Source: an uncultured Bacilli bacterium (lineage in GTDB: Bacteria > Bacillota_I > Bacilli_A > RF39 > UBA660). Taken from it: a stretch of 29,451 nt of DNA. Location of the stretch: positions 1 to 29,451 of the forward strand of contig CAPZYV010000001.1 of the NCBI GenBank assembly GCA_948750805.1, written 5' to 3'. This document shows positions 24,008 through 29,451 of the stretch, piece by piece. The notes below the pieces were generated by a model that had not been told where the DNA came from, did no database searches, and saw only the letters and a program-made list of their open reading frames with translations. Within the stretch, counting starts at the first letter, position 1, and each line of letters opens with the position of its first letter. Both the position numbers and the translations under genes were made by a program.

Positions 24008-26666
24008 ATTTATTTTCATCAAGTTTTAAAATTGCTTCATAAACTCTCTTACAATTGTTTTTATCATTATATTTGTAAAATTTATTAATTCTCCTTAAAT
24101 ATTTATCTTCTAGTTTACAATCATTTTCAATATATTTAATTATAGTATCAATTGTCGTTTTATAAGAATTTGTTACAGGCCCAAATCCATTTAACGTGTC
24201 ATCAAAATAACTTTCATTATAAATATGATTTTCAGAAAATAATTTTTTATCAAATTGAGCATAAATCACAGGTTTTTTCAAATAAGCAAAATCAAATGTA
24301 ACACTAGAATAGTCAGATATTAAGATGTTGGCCTCTTTAAATATTTTTTGATAGTCAGCAAAACCTTCAACGACGTGAATTATATCATTTCCCTTAAAAT
24401 CTACATAATTTTCTTTATGAGAAGGATGAATAACAAATATCCCTTTATAATTATTTTTTCTCATAACATTTAATAATTTTTTATCATTAATTAAATTGTT
24501 ATAAAAATTAAAATAATCACTGTTTTTAAAGTTAAAATTATAGGCTCTAGTACCATCAATAATATTTACTTTACCTTGTAAAAATTGTCGCCATGTTGGC
24601 ATAATAGCAATAGTTTTATTAGGTTCGCTCGTTAAATTATCATGTCTAGGTAACCCCAATAATTTAACAGAATTTTTACTATAACCATAATTTCCATTTA
24701 ATATAGAATCGTATTCATTATTAGCCGTAGTAACAAAAAGTTTAATGTTTTTATTATTATAATTAAGCCATCCAGAAATGTCATTTTTTATAATACCATG
24801 TTGTAAGAAAATAAAATCAAAAGTATATAAATCACGATAAAAATTATTATTCTTCCCAAAAGCATTTAATACCCATTGGTCGGCTTGAGAAGATATTATT
24901 TTATCAGCGTTTAAAAAACACATTTTATATTTAAAAGAATTATAAGGAATAACTTTACCTATTTTTTTCATTTTTAAATAATCATTTGAATTTTTATCTA
25001 TTACAAAGTATGGCTTAATATTTTTATTATTTTGCTTAACAATATATTTAAACAAATGCATACCATTATCATTAGCAACAGTAGTTCTATCCGAAATTAA
25101 CCATATTTTTTTATGATGAGTTAGTCTGAAAAAATGATAGCATAAGCGATATATCAATTGCTTGAATTTTAAATGATGTATTAATTGTGCATATAAATAC
25201 ATCTCTAAGACTATTCTTTTCTTTAGTGTTTTTTTCTCACATACTATACTATTACCTTTTCTAAATATAATATATTTATCTTTAGTATAATGAAGTCTGT
25301 ACCCACTATCTAATTTTCCAAGTAAAGTAAAATCAAGTGGAATTCCTACCATCTCTTCACTTCGATATTTTATGAAAAATCTTATGCTGAGTTCTTTATT
25401 AGAATTTAATTTTTCTATAATTTTAAAAGACTGGGATTCATACATTAATTCATCAATGCTATAATTTTTTTGATTTCCTATATTATTAAAATCTAATTTT
25501 TTTATTGTATTGTTTATCATGCAATAAATTTCATAATAATTGTTAGGCAATATACATTCTATTCTACCGCTTATATTTAATTTATTTTCATTAATATCAA
25601 TAACATTAATTTTTAACATATTTCCACTTTTAAAATTATAAACTATTTGATTTTGCAAGTATAATTTTCCCTTTAGCAAGTATAATTTATCAAAAATTGT
25701 TTCGCCATACTTTAGTTTTAAAGCCATTAATTTATGATTGGCACTTATATATCTTTGATTTAAAATAACATTATCTTCTATAAATTGTAATATTGAATGA
25801 ATATCTTTTTTATATTTTTTGATTTCAGAAGTTGTTAAAAGCCCTTTAATTAAAACATTTTTAATTCTCCATTGTAAATCATACATTACTACATATTGAA
25901 TATAAGGAAGTACATATCCATACTTCTTTTTTGTTAAATCAATTAAAACTTTATGAAAATTTACTAATGTATCTTTATAATATGATAAATTTGTATGGCA
26001 TGTATTTATAGCCGATGATAAATCTGGTCTCTTTCGATAATAAAAATATGAAGAACTTATAATACCATATTTTAATTTTTCAATAATAATTTGATTAATA
26101 AATAATGCATCTTCACCATATTTTAATTTGCTATCAAATTTATATTTAATTGCTTCGGTTCTTATAAAACATGATGCAGCATGTAACTCTATATCCTTAA
26201 AATTAGTCGATATGTTAATAATAGTATCATCCACAAACTTATAATTAAGAGGATGATTAGTGCTTGTTTGAGCATCAAAATATTTCAATTTAAATGCTAT
26301 TACATCAATGTTTAAATTATCTCTAAACATATTATAGGCTTTTGCAAATGCATCATCTTGCCATTTATCGTCACTATCTAAAAAGTTAACAAATTCTCCT
26401 TGAACAAATTCTAATCCTTTATTACGAGCTGCAGATACTCCAGCGTTTTCTTGTTTAACATAAATTATATTTTTAGGATAAAGTTTTTTATATTTTAAGC
26501 ATATTTCTTCAGAATTGTCTGGGCTCCCATCATTTACTAAGATAATTTGAATATTGTTCTTAAAGTCTACGCTTTGATTAATAACACTTAAAATGGTTTC
26601 TTCCAAATAATTAAAAACATTATAAATAGGAATTACCACCGAAAATTTATACTTATACTTTTTCAT
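24006..26666 (-). CDS. Fused glycosyltransferase family 2 and CDP-glycerol glycerophosphotransferase (TagF-like)
   Basis: This 886-aa protein joins two enzymes. Residues 5-240 are a GT2 glycosyltransferase (GT-A fold) with SVVIPIYN, VNDGSPDN, NAGVSAARNKG and the DxD-like FLDSDDKW. The middle (about 250-515) is strand-rich and unassigned. From about residue 520 is a TagF-type domain: LISDRTTVANDNG, LQHGIIKND (catalytic His, about 623), LGLPRHDNL, MPTWR, FVIHPSHKEN and SDYSSVTFDFAYLKKPVIY (about 783-800). It would add sugar and glycerol-phosphate units to a teichoic-acid-like polymer at the membrane face. GGAGG is a good ribosome site for the ATG at 26666. It stands alone on the minus strand between the TagO-like gene and the TagG-like exporter gene. 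The polymer structure cannot be told. Confidence 0.9.
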   Translation of the reverse strand: MKKYKYKFSVVIPIYNVFNYLEETILSVINQSVDFKNNIQIILVNDGSPDNSEEICLKYKKLYPKNIIYVKQENAGVSAARNKGLEFVQGEFVNFLDSDDKWQDDAFAKAYNMFRDNLNIDVIAFKLKYFDAQTSTNHPLNYKFVDDTIINISTNFKDIELHAASCFIRTEAIKYKFDSKLKYGEDALFINQIIIEKLKYGIISSSYFYYRKRPDLSSAINTCHTNLSYYKDTLVNFHKVLIDLTKKKYGYVLPYIQYVVMYDLQWRIKNVLIKGLLTTSEIKKYKKDIHSILQFIEDNVILNQRYISANHKLMALKLKYGETIFDKLYLLKGKLYLQNQIVYNFKSGNMLKINVIDINENKLNISGRIECILPNNYYEIYCMINNTIKKLDFNNIGNQKNYSIDELMYESQSFKIIEKLNSNKELSIRFFIKYRSEEMVGIPLDFTLLGKLDSGYRLHYTKDKYIIFRKGNSIVCEKKTLKKRIVLEMYLYAQLIHHLKFKQLIYRLCYHFFRLTHHKKIWLISDRTTVANDNGMHLFKYIVKQNNKNIKPYFVIDKNSNDYLKMKKIGKVIPYNSFKYKMCFLNADKIISSQADQWVLNAFGKNNNFYRDLYTFDFIFLQHGIIKNDISGWLNYNNKNIKLFVTTANNEYDSILNGNYGYSKNSVKLLGLPRHDNLTSEPNKTIAIMPTWRQFLQGKVNIIDGTRAYNFNFKNSDYFNFYNNLINDKKLLNVMRKNNYKGIFVIHPSHKENYVDFKGNDIIHVVEGFADYQKIFKEANILISDYSSVTFDFAYLKKPVIYAQFDKKLFSENHIYNESYFDDTLNGFGPVTNSYKTTIDTIIKYIENDCKLEDKYLRRINKFYKYNDKNNCKRVYEAILKLDENK

Positions 26667-26681
26667 AAAACTAAACCTCCT

Positions 26682-26697
26682 AATACTTAAATAAGTA
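26682..26697. promoter_or_regulatory. Inverted repeat overlapping the GT2-TagF promoter
   Basis: ATACTTA and TAAGTAT with a 2-base centre make a 7-2-7 inverted repeat. On the minus strand it begins in the -10 box of an extended -10 promoter (TG, one base, TATACT). An operator there could block transcription, or the RNA hairpin could affect the leader. No regulator can be named. Confidence 0.35.
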
Positions 26698-26760
26698 TAT
26701 CATAAAAGTAAATATAAAAAAATATAAAACATGTAATATATAGGAAAAATACGCTTTTGC

Positions 26761-26789
26761 TTTACTAGATATTAATATTTTGGTAAAAT
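26761..26789 (+). promoter_or_regulatory. Promoter of the TagGH-type exporter operon
   Basis: TTTACT (26761-26766) and TAAAAT (26784-26789) are 17 bases apart, with a TG one base before the -10. GGTGA precedes the ATG at 26808. Confidence 0.6.
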
Positions 26790-26807
26790 TAAAATGGTGA
26801 ATAAAAA

Positions 26808-27593
26808 ATGAAAAAGTTTATTACAAATATTAAAAAATATTTTAAATATGCTAAACGCTCTTCTAAAGCAGAATTAAAAAGTGAAGTTGCAGATTCATAT
26901 TTAAATTGGTTATGGTGGGTTATTGAACCATTTGGTTTTATGTTAATATATACATTTGTTTTTGGTGTAATATTTAAGTCAAAAGAACAGTATTTTGCAG
27001 TATTTGTTTTTACTGGATTAACTGCTTGGGATTTTTTTAATCGTATGATAACAGGAAGCGTAAAATTAATATTAAATAACCGTGGTTTAGTAACAAAGGT
27101 TTATATACCAAAATATATATTATTATTGTCAAAATCATTTACTTATCTATTTAAACTTATGATTTCTTTTGGATTAATAATAGTCTTAATGATATTCATG
27201 GGCGTGCCATTTACTTTAAAAATATTTTTCGCAATTCCAATTCTTTTAGTTTTATATATACTATGTTTTGGAATCGGTATGATTTTAATGAATTTTGGGG
27301 TTTATTTAGATGATTTAGCAAATTTAATAAATTTAGCTTTAAAGATGGTGTTTTATTTATCTGGCGTATTTTATGATATTAATACTCGTTTAAAAGGAAC
27401 AGCACTTGCTTATATTTTATTAAGATTTAATCCCATAGCATTTTTTATGCATGAATTTCGTAGAGTTATTATTTATGGGAAGATGCCAAGTTTTGAGGGG
27501 TTAGCATTTTGGCTTGTGATAGGATTAACATTATGTGGGATTGGAATACATATAATCCACAAAAATGAAAATAGTTATGCGAAGGTGATATAA
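26808..27593 (+). CDS. tagG: ABC-2-type polysaccharide/teichoic acid exporter permease (TagG-like)
   Basis: This 261-aa protein is the membrane half of an ABC exporter that moves a lipid-linked polymer to the outer face of the membrane. It has six predicted helices and the ABC-2 hallmarks: an amphipathic N-terminal helix with FKYAKRSSKAELKSE, then LNWLWWVIEPFGFMLIYTFVF, the central GLTAWDFFNRMITGSV and the C-terminal LSGVFYDINTRL and LLRFNPIAFFMHEFRRVI (the ...NP..... motif). Size is normal for TagG/Wzm proteins. It overlaps the ATPase gene by one base (ATAATG), so the two are made together. TagF- and TagO-like neighbours make wall teichoic acid the probable cargo, but a capsule or rhamnan-type polymer is possible. 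Confidence 0.9.
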   Translation: MKKFITNIKKYFKYAKRSSKAELKSEVADSYLNWLWWVIEPFGFMLIYTFVFGVIFKSKEQYFAVFVFTGLTAWDFFNRMITGSVKLILNNRGLVTKVYIPKYILLLSKSFTYLFKLMISFGLIIVLMIFMGVPFTLKIFFAIPILLVLYILCFGIGMILMNFGVYLDDLANLINLALKMVFYLSGVFYDINTRLKGTALAYILLRFNPIAFFMHEFRRVIIYGKMPSFEGLAFWLVIGLTLCGIGIHIIHKNENSYAKVI

Positions 27594-28354
27594 TGAAGAA
27601 TGATAAGTCAGTAAAAGAGTCAAAAAACATTTCTGTTACAGTTGATAATTTGCATATAAGTTATCGAGGACTAAAAAAGACTTCAATTCGTAAATCTTGG
27701 AATAAAAGAAAAAGTAAAATTGAAATTTTTGAAGCTTTAAAGGGCGTAAGCTTTGAAATTGAAGAGGGCAAAATTTTAGGAATTATTGGTAAAAATGGTA
27801 GTGGAAAATCAACAATGCTACGTGCTATTGCTGGCATTTTCTCGCCTGACAAAGGGTCAATTAATTTGCATGGAAATAGTATATCTTTGCTATCAATAGG
27901 TGTAGGATTTAATAATAAACTAACTGGACGTGAGAATATATATTTATCTGGCATGCTATTAGGATTTAGTGAAGAGCAAATTAAAGCAAAAGAAAAAGAA
28001 ATTATTGAGTTTGCTGATATTGGTAAATTTATTTACAAGCCAGTTAAGACTTATTCATCTGGTATGTATTCTAAGCTAGCATTTGCAATAACAGCTATAT
28101 TAGAAACTGATATTATGCTTATTGATGAAGTACTCTCAGTAGGAGATGCCAAATTCAAAGAAAAAAGTTACAATAAAATGAAAGAGTTAATTTCTGATGA
28201 ACATCGCACAGTAATTATTGTTTCGCATAGTTTAGGAACTATAAAAGAATTATGTGACGAAGTATTATGGCTAAATGACGGCAAGGTTATCATGAAAGGC
28301 GAAGCAGAAGAAGTGATACCAAAATATGAAGAGTTTATGAATAGTGCTTCATAA
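27593..28354 (+). CDS. tagH: ABC transporter ATPase of the polymer exporter (TagH-like)
   Basis: This 253-aa protein powers the exporter. It has a Walker A IIGKNGSGKST (about residues 64-74), the Q-loop-equivalent region SIGVGFNNKLTGRENIYL, a signature KTYSSGMYSKLAF (about 151-163, YSSGM in place of LSGGQ, as in TagH and Wzt proteins), Walker B DIMLIDEVLSVGD (about 173-185) and the switch His in IIVSHS (about 210). The short N-terminal strand region VTVDNLHISYRG is usual. It lacks the C-terminal extension of B. subtilis TagH and so is nearer to the short Wzt/RfbB type. It overlaps the permease gene by one base. A possible hairpin at its end overlaps the next gene's ribosome site. Confidence 0.92.
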   Translation: MKNDKSVKESKNISVTVDNLHISYRGLKKTSIRKSWNKRKSKIEIFEALKGVSFEIEEGKILGIIGKNGSGKSTMLRAIAGIFSPDKGSINLHGNSISLLSIGVGFNNKLTGRENIYLSGMLLGFSEEQIKAKEKEIIEFADIGKFIYKPVKTYSSGMYSKLAFAITAILETDIMLIDEVLSVGDAKFKEKSYNKMKELISDEHRTVIIVSHSLGTIKELCDEVLWLNDGKVIMKGEAEEVIPKYEEFMNSAS

Positions 28355-28378
28355 AATCCTAAATTTAGGAGGATTTAA
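28354..28378 (+). promoter_or_regulatory. Hairpin that includes the ribosome site of the last gene
   Basis: AAATCCT (28354-28360) can pair with AGGATTT (28370-28376), and CCTAAATTTAGG (28358-28369) is itself a perfect palindrome. Either fold hides part of the AGGAGG (28367-28372) that serves the ATG at 28379. It could tune translation of the gene relative to the exporter genes. Confidence 0.4.
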
Positions 28379-29451
28379 ATGAAAAATGATAATTTTGAAA
28401 AAATAAAGAATATAAAAGATATTAAGGAAGTTTATATAAATTTATTTCCTATATTTTTTAGAACGAAAAATAACATAAATGTTTTATCTTGTTGTTTTTA
28501 TCGTATTAATAAACAAAATAAAAAGAGCAATTATAAAAAATTCATTAAATTAAATGAAGATTTATATTCTATAAAAACTTTTTTTAAAAAAGGTTTAGGT
28601 GGAATAAATATTAAAAAATATAGTTATTATTTTAATATTTATAAAGCAAGAATCCCTATAAATAATTTAAAAGATTATCCACCTCAAAATTTAGTTAAAA
28701 TTTGTTTTAAAAGCGAACAAAATGAAATTATTATGCCTTGTATTTATAACTTAATACATTTAAAAAAATACAAAGGTCTAACTAGTAGGGTTTATAAAAT
28801 TAAAGATACAGATTTAGTTTGCTATTTCCGTCAAGCAAAATTGAACTCAATAGCAATAACAGTACGGGAGCAAAACATAACTGATAGAAAAATTAATAAA
28901 TTAAAAATATTGTTAGCAAAAATAATATCTTTACTAACAATTCCTAAAGATATAATACTATTATATGAAAAAGAAGCGAATAAATATGAGGAAAGTGCCT
29001 CAGTAGTTTACGAAAAATTAATAGATGAAGGGTATCAACAGGTATATTTTATTATAAATAAAAATAGTAAACATAACGATTTTATAAAAGCAAAATATCA
29101 AAAAAATATTATATATGCTCATACTTTTAAACATTATTTCTACTTCTTTAAATGCCATAAGTTTATTGGGACAGAAACTGTTCCTCATTCATTAGAACTT
29201 AGAGCAGCAAATAAATATATTACGAGAAAGTTTATAAAAAAAGATTATAAACAAGTATTTCTGCAACATGGAGTTATGTACATGGTTGCACTTGATTCTC
29301 GTGCTCGCAGTGGTTTTCGTAAAGATGGCAATGAACTACCTAATGATATTAAAATCGTTGTATCTTCTAAAAAAGAAGCTGCTCATTTTATAGATTTAGG
29401 TGGATTTAATTATGAAGATTTATATATTACGGGATTACCATTTTATGACCG
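28379..29451 (+). CDS. CDP-glycerol glycerophosphotransferase-like protein, cut by right edge
   Basis: The 357 codons seen have no stop and run off the window. AGGAGG is six bases before the ATG. The first 190 residues are basic and unassigned. From about 195, YEKEANKYEESASVVYEKL and YQQVYFIINKNS start a TagF-type domain, followed by the conserved KFIGTETVPHSLELRA, FLQHGVMYM (catalytic His) and DLYITGLPFYDR, equivalent to LGLPRHDNL in the fused gene at 24006. It should add glycerol-phosphate or a similar unit to a teichoic-acid-like polymer. It follows the exporter ATPase gene, in the same direction and probably the same operon. The rest of the protein, including the SDYSS motif, would lie outside the window. 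Confidence 0.82.
   Translation, partial: MKNDNFEKIKNIKDIKEVYINLFPIFFRTKNNINVLSCCFYRINKQNKKSNYKKFIKLNEDLYSIKTFFKKGLGGINIKKYSYYFNIYKARIPINNLKDYPPQNLVKICFKSEQNEIIMPCIYNLIHLKKYKGLTSRVYKIKDTDLVCYFRQAKLNSIAITVREQNITDRKINKLKILLAKIISLLTIPKDIILLYEKEANKYEESASVVYEKLIDEGYQQVYFIINKNSKHNDFIKAKYQKNIIYAHTFKHYFYFFKCHKFIGTETVPHSLELRAANKYITRKFIKKDYKQVFLQHGVMYMVALDSRARSGFRKDGNELPNDIKIVVSSKKEAAHFIDLGGFNYEDLYITGLPFYD

Noticed and set aside
26286..26301. 16-base match to the repeat-spacer junction of array 1 (14957-14972), a possible self-target
   Set aside because: Ten of the bases are repeat, only six are spacer, and the sequence is low-complexity A+T; inside the GT2-TagF gene. Chance match.
27661..27954. Minus-strand open frame of 97 codons
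   Set aside because: Antisense to the Walker A region of the exporter ATPase gene, without start signals.
1..29451. Mycoplasma-type code (TGA as Trp)
   Set aside because: TGA ends cas4 and the GT-C gene at sensible places, and conserved Trp residues are TGG throughout.

Overview
The window is very A+T-rich (about a quarter G+C by eye) and uses the standard bacterial code: TGA ends genes such as cas4 and the GT-C glycosyltransferase, and Trp is TGG. Strong AGGAGG-type ribosome sites, a SecG translocon subunit, TagO/TagF-type teichoic acid genes and a TagGH-type exporter point to a low-GC Bacillota, probably a Bacilli lineage. That placement is inference. Gene content looks chromosomal; I saw no insertion sequence, tRNA or rRNA.

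Layout. (1) 1-2530, minus: an MMPL/RND-type exporter whose reading frame runs without a stop into a secreted protein that continues past the left edge. It diverges from a TetR-family regulator (2708-3271). (2) 3286-4139: a SAM methyltransferase gene broken by one frameshift. (3) 4232-9104: an unrecognised 207-aa protein, a large GT-C-like membrane glycosyltransferase, a 2H-family phosphoesterase, and a LigD-type protein with phosphoesterase and polymerase domains but no ligase domain. (4) 9123-9956, minus: an unrecognised protein. (5) 10331-10549: secG with its own promoter and terminator.

(6) 10774-20709: a complete-looking type I-B (Cst1/Cst2/Cas5t, Tneap-like) CRISPR-Cas locus. The order is cas6-cas8b-cas7-cas5, a small array of 5 repeats, cas3-cas4-cas1-cas2, and a large array of 24 repeats. 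cas8b has a strong internal ribosome site and ATG that should yield the Cas11 small subunit separately. cas1 is split by a single extra base just before its catalytic domain, so interference may work while spacer acquisition may be frozen. The two arrays have different repeats but leaders of identical geometry.

(7) 20841-22837: cysS, overlapped by a membrane protein resembling the YugP zinc peptidase whose metal-binding histidines have been replaced. (8) 22929-29451: a cell-envelope cluster with TagO, a GT2-TagF fusion on the minus strand, a TagG/TagH-type exporter and a glycerophosphotransferase-like gene cut by the right edge.

How the genes fit together: the right end makes and exports a wall-teichoic-acid-like polymer. 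TagO starts the lipid-linked chain, the TagF-like enzymes extend it, and TagGH flips it outward. The middle is an adaptive immune island between two housekeeping genes, secG and cysS. The left end is a regulated exporter with scattered metabolic and repair genes. Several junctions show translation-level features: an in-frame no-stop junction, an internal start, and two hairpins that include a ribosome site.
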